Assembly (NCBI GenBank): GCA_963725615.1
Contig: CAVRZO010000016.1
Location: 62,001 to 126,000, forward strand
Length of the DNA stretch: 64,000 nt
Direction of reading: 5' to 3'
DNA from: JAIQFF01 sp963725615
GTDB taxonomy: Bacteria > Acidobacteriota > Terriglobia > Terriglobales > Acidobacteriaceae
The notes under the pieces are model-generated. The model was given only the letters and a program-made list of their open reading frames with translations, was not told where the DNA came from and did no database searches. The position numbers were made by a program, and so were the translations under genes. Shown here one piece after another: positions 18,208-26,766 of this stretch. Numbering within the stretch: the first letter of the stretch is position 1; the number at the start of each line of letters is the position of its first letter.

Positions 18208-19689
18208 TCACTCTCGGTTTTGAGGCGCATTCCCTTCGATCAGCTTGTATCGGTTGCGCTGTTCTTCCTGTTTGGTGGCTTCGCGGCGAAGCTCGGCCAA
18301 GCGCTGGAGTAACTCTGGGAGTTCTGTTTTGTCACCGGTCTTTCGAAGCGCTTGAACTAGGTGATACACAGCGGTCTGGTCCTTCGGATCTATACTCAAA
18401 GCCTTCCGGCTTTCCTCGATCGCCTCCCGGTTTTGCCCTGCTTGCAGGTAGAGTTTCGCCAGCAGATCATGCGCAGCTAGGAGGCCAGGCTGCAAGGAAA
18501 CTGCTTTCTTCGCCGAGCCCAAGGCGGTTTGAAATTCCGCACTCCCTGCGTCCGCTCCTTTTTGGTTGAGAATCTCGGCCTGGAGAAATAGCAGGTACGC
18601 ATCATTTGGTTTCTTGGTGAGCTTCGACCGAACCGTGGCCAGTGCTTCATCGGGCGAGCTCTTCTGCACTGCTTCCAGTCCCAGAGCCGCGGAGCCGATT
18701 GCTTGTCCGGGGTCGAGAGCATTGGCCTTGTCAAAATCGGCTTCGGCCTGATCGTATTGCGCCATTTGCACATAGAGAACACCGCGAGCTAAATACAACT
18801 CGGCCGCATTGGGCTGCAAGTTCAGCCCGCTGTTGATCATGGCTATGCCGGCTGGAAAGGATTGGTGATCCATCGAAATAGTGGCGAAGTCGAGGTAGAG
18901 TGCAACATTGCGAGGATCCGAAACAATCGCCTGACGCAGCAAAGCGACGGCTTGCGGCGTGTCGCCACCAGCTTCGCAGGCTGATGCGGCCAGCTGCAGC
19001 GTTTTCGAATCCGGATCCTTTTCTTGCAGCAGTGGAGCCAGCGTTTCGATCGCATCTTTGGGGCGCTTGGCCATCAGTTGGACAGTTGCCAGATGGTGGC
19101 GCGTGTCATGATTGGCTGAGTCCAGCGCCAGGAGCCGCTCAAAGACAGGGATCGCTTTATCCGACTGCTTCAGTCTCACCAGGCACGCGCCGTACTGCTG
19201 CACTGCACCGGGTTGAGATTCCAACAGCGAACCGCTTAGTTCGAAATGTTGTATGGCGGACGTGCAATCGCCACCTCTGCCATACAAAACCGCCAGCATG
19301 GCATGGCTGGTCGGATCATCGGGGCGCAACTTCACCACATGTTGTAAGAGCGGAATCGCTGCGGCGCTACCCGCCTTATATTCCAGCTGGGCCGCGCCTT
19401 CCAGCGCGGGAAGATAGTCCGGAGAGATCTTAAGTGCATTACGAAAAGAAGCTAACGCTTCCTTCTCGCGCTCTATGCCCGAATATGCGATCCCCTGCAA
19501 TGTCCACAATTGCGCGCTTTGCGGAGACTTCAATAGCGCCGTATGGAGCAGTTGGAGAGCTTTGTCAAATTCCCGTTCTCGCAGTGCCGAAGTGATCGGA
19601 CCGATGGTGTCGATACTGGTCTGCGCGAGAGCCAACGCCAAGAAAGATATCAGTGCAGCCATTAAAGCCAGCTTCTTAAAGACACTCAT
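18208..19689 (-). CDS. TPR-repeat protein, secreted (paralogue 2)
   Basis: This 494-residue protein starts with a signal peptide (FKKLALMAALISFLALALAQ) and then carries tandem TPR units along its whole length. It is a paralogue of the TPR protein at 10920-12425, with the same N-terminal order (LQGIAYSG, ISPDYLPALEGAAQLEYKAG, then SHAMLAVLYG). The pair brackets the TonB receptor and ASPIC/UnbV genes, which suggests duplication and specialisation within one export or binding system. It is the most upstream gene of this minus-strand group. Start at 19689 was chosen for the signal peptide; an ATG three codons earlier in frame is possible. Confidence 0.82.
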   Translation of the reverse strand: MSVFKKLALMAALISFLALALAQTSIDTIGPITSALREREFDKALQLLHTALLKSPQSAQLWTLQGIAYSGIEREKEALASFRNALKISPDYLPALEGAAQLEYKAGSAAAIPLLQHVVKLRPDDPTSHAMLAVLYGRGGDCTSAIQHFELSGSLLESQPGAVQQYGACLVRLKQSDKAIPVFERLLALDSANHDTRHHLATVQLMAKRPKDAIETLAPLLQEKDPDSKTLQLAASACEAGGDTPQAVALLRQAIVSDPRNVALYLDFATISMDHQSFPAGIAMINSGLNLQPNAAELYLARGVLYVQMAQYDQAEADFDKANALDPGQAIGSAALGLEAVQKSSPDEALATVRSKLTKKPNDAYLLFLQAEILNQKGADAGSAEFQTALGSAKKAVSLQPGLLAAHDLLAKLYLQAGQNREAIEESRKALSIDPKDQTAVYHLVQALRKTGDKTELPELLQRLAELRREATKQEEQRNRYKLIEGNAPQNRE

Positions 19690-19951
19690 GCATATCATTA
19701 TCGCCTTGTACGGGAGGCCGCAGGCAACCCCTCTCAATCAGATGGGATGAGAAGGTCGATCCCCGATCACGGATGGCGTTAAGCTAGCGGTGATCAACGC
19801 ACTCAACGTGCAATCACATGAAAAAGGAGATCGACCTTGAAGAAGCATAGCAAGTCTTCGCAGCGGAGTGAACCAAGCTTGAAGCAGAGCGAAAGCGCGA
19901 GGTCCGGGGCAGCGAGATGCGAAAGAAGTACTCGCGGAAGTCCTGGAAAGG
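19690..19951. other. Upstream flank of IS110 remnant with inverted repeat
   Basis: AAGGTCGATC near 19751 and its exact complement GATCGACCTT near 19829 form a 10-bp inverted repeat some 70 nt apart, just before the transposase. IS110 elements encode a bridge RNA in the non-coding region near the transposase; this may be its remnant. No gene is seen. Confidence 0.35.
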
Positions 19952-20563
19952 TTGAGGGGAAAGCTGGATGCGCCGGCGGTGTCGACGAGCGCAAAAGAAA
20001 ATCGCAGGGGGAACACGGTGGGCCCCAATCGAGATCGTCTGACGGTGGGAGTGAATCTGGGGGACCGCTGGAGTCAGTACTGCATTCTTGGTTTGGAGGG
20101 AGAAACGCTGGCCGAAGGACAGTTGCGGACAACGCAGGAAGATATAAGGGAGTTCTTCCAGGCATGGACAGTGGCGCGGGTAGTGATCGAAGTAGGAACT
20201 CACTCGGCATGGGTACAGGACGTGATGACCGAGTGGGGACACGAGGTGCTGGTGGCCAACCCGCGGTTGATGGGAGGGTCGAAGCGTCGTAAGCGGAAGA
20301 GCGATCGCATCGATGCCAACAAGTTGGCCCGCTTGGGGCGGGTGGATCCGCAGTCGTTGTACCCGATTCGGCATCGCAGTCGGGAAGTGCGCCAGGATCT
20401 GGTGGTGTTGCGAGCCCGGGACGCATTGGTGTCGGTGCGGACGGAGTTAATCAACACCGCGCGAGGACTGGTGAAAAGTATGGGCACACGACTGCCGCGG
20501 TGTTCGAGTCCGAGCTTCGCGGAAAACCTGTGCCAAATCTGTCTTAGATACCCACGTTTGTAG
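19952..20563 (+). pseudogene. IS110-family transposase, 3'-truncated
   Basis: About 200 residues match the N-terminal RuvC-like (DEDD) domain of IS110 transposases: LTVGVNLGDRWSQYCILG near residue 31, VVIEVGTHSAWVQ near 75, SDRIDANKLARLGRVDP near 115, then ALVSVRTELINTARGLVKS. The frame then turns into unrelated residues and stops; the C-terminal Tnp20 domain with the catalytic Ser is absent, so it cannot be active. In addition the first acidic residue of the G-x-D-x-G motif is Asn (GVNLG). A TTG was used as the nominal start. The truncation lies about 60-90 bp before the right copy of the selC repeat. Confidence 0.8.
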
Positions 20564-20626
20564 CGGCTTCGAGCGGATCGTGCGTTTGTGTTTTCTGTAA
20601 CGTCCACATTCTGCGCAGAGCTGAAT

Positions 20627-20652
20627 CGTTCGACTCGCATACGCTTCCGCCA
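20627..20652 (+). repeat. Right copy of 26-bp direct repeat (attachment-site-like)
   Basis: It is identical to 3626-3651 except for one C-to-T change. The upstream 75 nt do not fold as a tRNA and lack the 5' acceptor half, so this is only the 3' fragment of selC. Together with the intact gene it bounds a 17,001-bp unit. Confidence 0.72.
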
Positions 20653-21061
20653 TTTCTAGAGTGCCTCACCGACGCTCAGGATTTCCGCGCTGGCTCGAAC
20701 CGCAGCCAAGGGTAAGGAGGCGCCGCGCCTTCCGTTCAACGCTCCCCCTTTCATTCTTCTTGAAGTAAGTATCCTCCGGCAGAGCCGGAGGCTTTACGGT
20801 CGCGGGCCCCTCAAAGGGACCTTGCCGCGACCCAAAGTCAAAATCACAAGCTTAGGCCACAACGCTGGTGGCCGGGGCGTTTGAATCTGGAGACATACTG
20901 CGGGAGCCGTCAAACTCTTGCCGCCTCCCCGGCAAAGCCGGGGGGTCTCCCGTCGTACTAGTATAAAATTCTTCTGCGCGTAAATCACGACATACCATCA
21001 CGGCATCACTTCCGTTGAATCAGAGTTTTTCCTGCGCTCAGAACATCGAAGGCAAGGACCT
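20653..21061. repeat. Intergenic hairpin cluster (triloop type)
   Basis: No gene is seen. Three perfect stems occur. CCTCCGGC-aga-GCCGGAGG is at 20773-20791, and CCCCGGC-aaa-GCCGGGG is at 20927-20943. A longer GGTCGCGG/CCGCGACC pair (about 20798-20831) encloses a second small stem. They resemble hairpins at IS200-like or REP elements, but no transposase is nearby. Confidence 0.6.
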
Positions 21062-22396
21062 GTGAACCAGCGAGTGTCACAACGGACGCGAACCCAACTC
21101 GCATTTGGCGCGGCTGTCATTCTGCTCGTTCTTTGTGGACTGGCCGCCTACTTCGCCGCGGTCCGCCTCCGCACCGCTCAGCGCTGGGTCAGTCACACCC
21201 GCGACGTTCAATCCGCTTTGGCCGAGGTCAACAATATCAGTAATCGGGCCGGACGCGCCCGCACCCGCTATGTCGATAGCGGCAATGAATCCTTTTTCGA
21301 GGAATATCAAGCGGCGGCGGGCGAGATTCCCGGAAAATTGAAGTTGATCCAAGACCTCACGTCTGATAATCCCGAGCAAGTGGAGCTGGGCAAGAGCCTG
21401 GCCAGCATTACCAACCGCCGGTTAGATCTGTTGAACCGGTCGGTCCAGTTGAAGCGCGACAGGGCGGCTGACGTTCAGGAGCAGGGGCCACTGCGGCAGC
21501 AGATCATCGATGTGTCCGCGGAAGCCGATTCGCTGTTGCAGAAAATGCAGGACCGGGAACAAGAACTTCTGGACCAGCGCCGGGGGCAATCAGAGCGGCT
21601 CTTTCGCATCACTGCATACATATTGTGTGCGGCCTTTGTGGTGGCCCTTGCCCTGTTGTTCCTGCATCACCGGATGCTCAACGCGGAGTTGAAAGCGAGA
21701 GAGCAGGCCGAGGCGTCATTGCGCACTCTCAGCGTACGTTTGCTGGAACTGCAGGACCAGGAGCGCCGGAAATTCTCACGCGAACTTCACGATAGTCTGG
21801 GGCAATACCTGGTGGGCGCGAAAATGAACCTGGCCATGCTGGACAAGTCGCTGCCGGAAAATGCGCTGATTGCGGAATGTCTGAAGCTTCTCGATCAGGC
21901 CATGATCGAGACCCGTACCATCTCGCATCTATTGCATCCGCCGTTGTTGGACGAGACCGGTTTTGCATCCGCGGCAAGGTGGTATGTGGAGGGTTTCGCC
22001 AAACGCAGCGGCATTCAGACCGCTCTCGACATGTCCGAAGATCTCGGCCGCCTGCCCAGTTCCCTCGAGCTGGCTTTGTTCCGCGTTCTGCAGGAGAGTC
22101 TGACCAATGTTCATCGTCATTCGATGAGCAAGCGGGCGGATGTCTACTTGAGACTCTCAGAGAGCACAGTGGTGCTGCGGGTGAGAGACTACGGCAGGGG
22201 TATTCCGGCAGACGTTCTGGACCGCTTTCGTCGCAACAAAGCCCACGGCGGGGTGGGGTTGGCCGGGATGCGTGAGCGTATCCACGAACTCGGGGGACGG
22301 CTGGAAATGGATTCGGACAGCCACGGCACTCAGGTCGTGGCAACTCTGCCGCGCGCGGATCGGAGAAATTCTACCGAAGTATTCGCCGCTGATTGA
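21062..22396 (+). CDS. Sensor histidine kinase, CHASE3 plus HisKA_3 (NarL-type partner)
   Basis: A 444-residue membrane kinase. One membrane helix (residues about 11-30) precedes a CHASE3-like periplasmic helical domain (VSHTRDVQSALAEVNN, then RTRYVDSGNESFFEEY), and a second helix follows at about 182-202. A short coiled coil leads to the HisKA_3 dimerisation box (ERRKFSRELHDSLGQYL, phospho-acceptor His near 242). The ATPase domain follows, with N-box LTNVHRHS and G-box VRDYGRGIP plus GGVGLAGMRER. Such kinases phosphorylate LuxR/NarL-type regulators. None is adjacent, so it is an orphan here. The start is GTG with a weak AAGG site. It is convergent with the phosphorylase gene. Confidence 0.9.
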   Translation: MNQRVSQRTRTQLAFGAAVILLVLCGLAAYFAAVRLRTAQRWVSHTRDVQSALAEVNNISNRAGRARTRYVDSGNESFFEEYQAAAGEIPGKLKLIQDLTSDNPEQVELGKSLASITNRRLDLLNRSVQLKRDRAADVQEQGPLRQQIIDVSAEADSLLQKMQDREQELLDQRRGQSERLFRITAYILCAAFVVALALLFLHHRMLNAELKAREQAEASLRTLSVRLLELQDQERRKFSRELHDSLGQYLVGAKMNLAMLDKSLPENALIAECLKLLDQAMIETRTISHLLHPPLLDETGFASAARWYVEGFAKRSGIQTALDMSEDLGRLPSSLELALFRVLQESLTNVHRHSMSKRADVYLRLSESTVVLRVRDYGRGIPADVLDRFRRNKAHGGVGLAGMRERIHELGGRLEMDSDSHGTQVVATLPRADRRNSTEVFAAD

Positions 22397-22491
22397 AGGA
22401 TCGGTTAGTCGCCCGGGAAGATTCCACCGTTGTTGCCGTGCTAAGAGCCCGCCTCAGGCGCGAAAGGGCGAACTGTTCTGCAACGTAGCGG

Positions 22492-22507
22492 CACGAGTGA
22501 ACTCGTG
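22492..22507. terminator. Hairpin between convergent genes
   Basis: CACGAG-tgaa-CTCGTG forms a perfect 6-bp stem with a four-base loop between the convergent kinase and phosphorylase genes. There is no T-run, so termination is only a guess from position. Confidence 0.35.
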
Positions 22508-22536
22508 TCCTTCCCGCCGAATCGCACGCTCCGCGA

Positions 22537-25197
22537 TCATAGTTTCTTGCTGAGATCGCTGGACATGCCTCCAGCCGCGGGCACGTAACATTTCGTGACG
22601 TAATCCATCACCATGCGATTGGCGTTGAAACGCCAGCCCAGCGTCCGGATGGTGCGCTTCATGCGCTTGATCCAGCCGCGAGGCAGACCGTCGCGGTCTC
22701 GGTCATAGTAGAGCGGGATCACTTCTTCGCGCAGGACGCGATACAGATCTTCTCCATCGCGATTATCGTGAATGCTCATGTCGGAATGAGTTCTGCCGCT
22801 TCCGATGGCGAATCCATTCAGACCGTCAAAGGCCTCGGCCCACCAGCCGTCGAGAACCGACAGGTTGAGACCGCCGTTTAAAACCACTTTCTGACCACTG
22901 GTGCCTGAGGCTTCAAGCGGCCGGCGGGGATTGTTCAGCCAGACATCCACTCCCTGCACGAAATGCCGGCCCACGTTGATGTCGTAGTCTTCGACGAAGA
23001 CAAATTTGTCGGCAAACTCCATGTGGCGCATGAGCTTGGCGATCTGCTGCAGAACTTTCTTGCCGGGTTCGTCGCGGGGATGCGCCTTGCCGGCAAAAAT
23101 GAACTGCACGGGCCGTTTGGGATCGTTCACCATGGATGTGAGTTTTTCGATGTCGGCCAGAATCAGGTCGGCCCGCTTGTAAGTAGCGAAGCGGCGGGCA
23201 AATCCGATGGTCAGCGAATCGGGGCTCAGGACCCTGCCCAGCCGCGCCAGCATTTCGGAAGACTCGTCGCGGCGCTCCGCTTGCTCGACCACCCGGTGGC
23301 GCACGAAATCCAGCAGCCGTGACTTCAGGTGGAGGTGAGTTTCCCAGAGTTCGGCGTCGTCCACGTCCTCAATGCCTTCCCAGATCGCCGGGTCGGCGTT
23401 GTTTTCCTGCCAGCCCGTGCCCAGATGGCGGTCGTATAGGCGGAACATTTGCGGCGCCAGCCAGGAAGGGACATGCACGCCGTTGGTGATGTGCCCGATG
23501 GGAACTTCATCTTCGGGCTTGCCGGGATAGAGGCCGGTCCACATATGCCGGGAAACTTCTCCATGCAAAGCGGAGACTGCATTGGCTCGGCGGGCGAGTT
23601 TCAAACCGAGGACGGTCATGCAGAACTCTTCGTTCTGATTCCCGGGATTCTCCCGTCCCAACTCCATCAACTTGTCCTGGGAGATGCCCAGCGCTTCGCG
23701 CATCGGCCCCAGATGCTCCTCCATCAAGTCGGCGTAGAACCGGTCGTGGCCGGCGGGCACCGGGGTGTGAGTAGTGAAAACCGTCCCGCGGGAAACACGG
23801 CGGACGGCATGATCGAAGGCGATGCCCTCGCTCTGCATCCGGTCACGAATGGCTTCCAGAACAGCGAACCCGCTGTGACCTTCATTCAGATGGAGGACGC
23901 CGGGCGTGATGCCCATGGCTTTGAGGGCACGGAAGCCTCCAATGCCAAGCAGCAGTTCCTGACGGATCCGGATGCGCGAGTCTCCTCCATATAAACGTGA
24001 GGTAAGCTCACGGTCCTCGGGATGGTTGCCTTCAATGTTGGAGTCGATCAACAGCAGATCGCAGCGCCCGACCTTCATGCGCCAGACTTTCGCCCGGATG
24101 ATTCCGCCGCGAGTTTCTACCTGGACGGTAACGGGCTCGCCGTTCGGTCCGATCGCAGCTTCCATGGGCAGTGTATTGACATCGGTCTGGATATATTCTT
24201 CTTGCTGCCAACCGGTCCGGTCGAGCCGTTGCCGGAAATATCCCTGGCCGTAGAACAACCCCACAGCCACCAGCGGAATGCCCAAGTCCGACGCGCTTTT
24301 CACGTGATCGCCAGCCAGCACGCCCAGTCCGCCGGAATACTCCGGAATGGAAACGTGTAAACCGAATTCGGCGGAGAAGTAGGCCACCGGACGAGGCCGC
24401 AGAATGCCGGCGTGCCGGGCTCCCCAGGTCCGGTCCGCATCGAGATACTCGCGCTGGCGGCGATAGGCATAGTTGATCCGGCTGTGCAGCACCAGTTCAC
24501 GGGCACGGCTCTCGATCACGGCCAGCGGAATCTCCGAAAGCAGGGCGACAGGATTGTGATTGAGTTGTCGCCAGCGTCCTGGGTCGAGGTCACGGAACAA
24601 ACTGCTGGTGTCGTGGTCCCAACACCACCACAGGTTTCGGGCCAGCGCCCACAGCCGCTCCTGGGCGGGCGCGATAAAGCGGTCGAGCGTTCGCGCTTCG
24701 CTTACCACCGAACCAACCTGGGCCGCAGCCTCACTCAGCATTCGCACTTCATCCTCGCGGAAGACCCGGGGCGCGATCGTCTGGACTACCAGAACTCCCT
24801 GCAGAACGCCGCGATCAATAAGAGGAACGCCGAGGAATGACTGGTAAGGTTCTTCGCCGGCTTCACTGAAGTACTTGAAGCGAGGATGGTTCTTCACCTG
24901 CTCCACCGCAACCGGACCCACTCGCTCGGCGACCAGACCGGCGAGACCTTCGTGAATACCCATGCGGAGAGTACCGATGCATTGGGGGCGAAGCCCCAGG
25001 GTTGCGGCCAGCACCAGGTTGGCGCGGTCCGGCTCCAGCAAGTAAGCGGAACAGACGTCGGTTTGAAACCGCTTCGCGATCAAAGCGACCATGTTCATCA
25101 GAGTCTCGGCCGACTTGCCACCATCGGCGGCCAGATTGCCGATTTCCTCAAGGGTCAGGACGTAATTTTCATCATGCGCGGCAGCGGGTTGGCTCAT
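22537..25197 (-). CDS. glgP: Alpha-glucan phosphorylase with N-terminal GAF domain
   Basis: An 886-residue protein. Residues about 20-165 form a GAF domain like that of PtsP. Then comes a DUF3417-type segment (ERLWALARNLWWCW) and the GT35 phosphorylase core, with YFSAEFGLH, EYSGGLGVLAGDH, and the pyridoxal-phosphate lysine in EASGTSGQKVVLNGGLNLS. It would release glucose-1-phosphate from glycogen or maltodextrin. The GAF fusion suggests control by a small ligand. A TTG ten codons upstream is an alternative start; I prefer the ATG. The short, DUF3417-type phosphorylase differs from the classical E. coli GlgP. Confidence 0.9.
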   Translation of the reverse strand: MSQPAAAHDENYVLTLEEIGNLAADGGKSAETLMNMVALIAKRFQTDVCSAYLLEPDRANLVLAATLGLRPQCIGTLRMGIHEGLAGLVAERVGPVAVEQVKNHPRFKYFSEAGEEPYQSFLGVPLIDRGVLQGVLVVQTIAPRVFREDEVRMLSEAAAQVGSVVSEARTLDRFIAPAQERLWALARNLWWCWDHDTSSLFRDLDPGRWRQLNHNPVALLSEIPLAVIESRARELVLHSRINYAYRRQREYLDADRTWGARHAGILRPRPVAYFSAEFGLHVSIPEYSGGLGVLAGDHVKSASDLGIPLVAVGLFYGQGYFRQRLDRTGWQQEEYIQTDVNTLPMEAAIGPNGEPVTVQVETRGGIIRAKVWRMKVGRCDLLLIDSNIEGNHPEDRELTSRLYGGDSRIRIRQELLLGIGGFRALKAMGITPGVLHLNEGHSGFAVLEAIRDRMQSEGIAFDHAVRRVSRGTVFTTHTPVPAGHDRFYADLMEEHLGPMREALGISQDKLMELGRENPGNQNEEFCMTVLGLKLARRANAVSALHGEVSRHMWTGLYPGKPEDEVPIGHITNGVHVPSWLAPQMFRLYDRHLGTGWQENNADPAIWEGIEDVDDAELWETHLHLKSRLLDFVRHRVVEQAERRDESSEMLARLGRVLSPDSLTIGFARRFATYKRADLILADIEKLTSMVNDPKRPVQFIFAGKAHPRDEPGKKVLQQIAKLMRHMEFADKFVFVEDYDINVGRHFVQGVDVWLNNPRRPLEASGTSGQKVVLNGGLNLSVLDGWWAEAFDGLNGFAIGSGRTHSDMSIHDNRDGEDLYRVLREEVIPLYYDRDRDGLPRGWIKRMKRTIRTLGWRFNANRMVMDYVTKCYVPAAGGMSSDLSKKL

Positions 25198-25594
25198 GTT
25201 CTGGATAATCTCGTCGTTGGAATTCAAGTCAGGATTTTATAGCGTGTTTGCCAGCTTCTTAGTGTAACTGCTGGGGCATGAAGCGCATAGTTTACGAATG
25301 GGCTCCCCTCGCCTGCTGCACACCCGTTCGGGTTCTCCTAACGGGGAACCTTAGACGGTGGGTCCAAACTGAGTCCAATCGAATTTCTCTATGGGATGGA
25401 TACAACCCGCGATTCGCATAGGGTCGGTTCGCGTTGCAAAGCGAACGGCTACAGAAAAGCGGGTAGGTACGATTTGCGCGATTCAACGATGAGTAGGTCT
25501 TTTTGTTTCCGTAACCCACAGAAAATACATGCCATGCACTTTGGCAAACCAACTGCAGTAATCCCGATTGCTCAAATCTTCCAGGAGGACACGC
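25198..25594. other. Intergenic region, no gene seen
   Basis: This stretch separates the divergent phosphorylase and small-protein genes. I see no coding sequence with family features. It presumably holds both promoters. Confidence 0.4.
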
Positions 25595-25756
25595 ATGACT
25601 GAAATGAACTGTCATGATTGGAGACAACTGGCCGAGGCGGCGCGTGATGAAAAGGACCCTAGTAAGCTGATGGAGTTGATCCAACAACTCAATCAGGCGC
25701 TGGACGAGCACATCATGAAGAACCAGTTTCCGCGTTCCACTGAAGCGGTTGGCTGA
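25595..25756 (+). CDS. Small conserved-looking hypothetical protein
   Basis: A 53-residue protein (MTEMNCHDWRQLAEAARDEK at its start) predicted to be nearly all helix, with the pattern L-x-E-L-I-Q-Q-L-N-Q-A-L-D-E near the C-terminus. A strong ribosome site (AGGAGG) lies 6 nt before the ATG, which is the main reason to accept it. I do not recognise a functional family. The helix pattern could make a small dimer. It lies alone upstream of the SDR gene on the same strand. Confidence 0.62.
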   Translation: MTEMNCHDWRQLAEAARDEKDPSKLMELIQQLNQALDEHIMKNQFPRSTEAVG

Positions 25757-25942
25757 GTTCGCCACGTCTTACCGTCGCCGCCCAAATCAAATTGCATCCG
25801 CTTTTTGTCGATGCACGGCCCCGTCGAATCCCCTTGCATGTAGAATCTCTCCCGGAACCCAGGGACGTTTCAAAATCAGTCGTAGTGAGACGGTGAGCAA
25901 AGAGTCGAACGCTCATCCGAACCCAACTCTGGACCGGAGACG

Positions 25943-26731
25943 ATGATCACGATGGCGGAGTGTGAAGGCAAGGTAGCGCTGGTGACGGGCGGAACCTCAG
26001 GCATCGGCCGCGAGACGGCGGTGCTTTTCGGCGAGAGAGGCGCCCGAGTCGTAGTCGCCGGACGGCGCGTCAACGACGGAAAGGAAACTGTTGACTTGAT
26101 CCACAGCGCTGGCGGTGAAGGCATTTTCGTTCAGACGGACGTTTCGGAGGCATCCGAGGTGAAAGCCGTGGTCGAAAAAACCGTCGAGGCCTTTGGCGGA
26201 TTGGACTACGCTTTCAACAATGCTGGCACGGAGGGAAAATGGGTTCCCATTGTGGAGCAGTCGGAGGAAGACTGGGACCAGACGATTGATATCAATCTCA
26301 AAGGCACCTGGCTGAGCCTGAAATATGAACTTCAACAAATGCTGAAGCAGGGCCGCGGGGGCGCGATTGTCAACAACGCTTCAATTTCAGGTTTCATCGG
26401 CAGCTACGGATCGGCGACCTACGCGGCCAGCAAACATGGCGTGCTGGGGCTGACCAAGGCGGCAGCCCTTGAGGTCGCAAGAAGCAAAATAAGAGTTAAC
26501 GCGGTTTGTCCGGCGGCGATCGAGACACCTATGGCCGACCGGCTGTTTGGAGAACCCGACATCCGAAAGAAGGTGCTCGGGTTTTACCCGCTGGGTCGGT
26601 TTGGCGAACCGCTCGAGGTGGCGGAGGCGGTATTGTGGATGTGTTCCAGCGCCGCCGGGTTCATGACCGGTCAAAGCCTGGTCCTGGATGGCGGATTTCT
26701 TGCTGGCCCGAATGTGGCGCCGGAAAGTTAG
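25943..26731 (+). CDS. SDR family NAD(P)-dependent oxidoreductase
   Basis: A 262-residue classical short-chain dehydrogenase/reductase. Visible are the cofactor motif TGGTSGIG near residue 15, NNAG near 92, the catalytic Ser in NNASISGF, and YAASK near 158 (Tyr-x-x-x-Lys). The C-terminus has the common G-R-F-G-E-P-x-E-V-A and SLVLDGG pattern. It would oxidise or reduce an alcohol or ketone; the substrate is unknown. The ATG is preceded by GGAGACG. It is 35 bp upstream of the GH39 gene, so a sugar-related substrate is possible. Confidence 0.9.
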   Translation: MITMAECEGKVALVTGGTSGIGRETAVLFGERGARVVVAGRRVNDGKETVDLIHSAGGEGIFVQTDVSEASEVKAVVEKTVEAFGGLDYAFNNAGTEGKWVPIVEQSEEDWDQTIDINLKGTWLSLKYELQQMLKQGRGGAIVNNASISGFIGSYGSATYAASKHGVLGLTKAAALEVARSKIRVNAVCPAAIETPMADRLFGEPDIRKKVLGFYPLGRFGEPLEVAEAVLWMCSSAAGFMTGQSLVLDGGFLAGPNVAPES

Positions 26732-26766
26732 ACCAGCGGAGACTATAAAGAAAGAAGGAGCAACTC

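Noticed and set aside
17044..18312. A 422-codon frame antisense to the ASPIC/UnbV gene, rich in short hydrophobic repeats
   Set aside because: Its periodicity mirrors the calcium-loop repeats on the other strand; there is no independent support.
20447..20653. A 68-codon minus-strand frame reading through the right selC repeat, considered as an integrase start
   Set aside because: No tyrosine- or serine-recombinase motif is present, and half of the frame is the antisense of the IS110 gene.
20773..20943. Ends of an IS200/IS605 element
   Set aside because: Hairpins of that kind occur, but no transposase or accessory gene lies between or beside them, and the same triloop stems occur in many regions.
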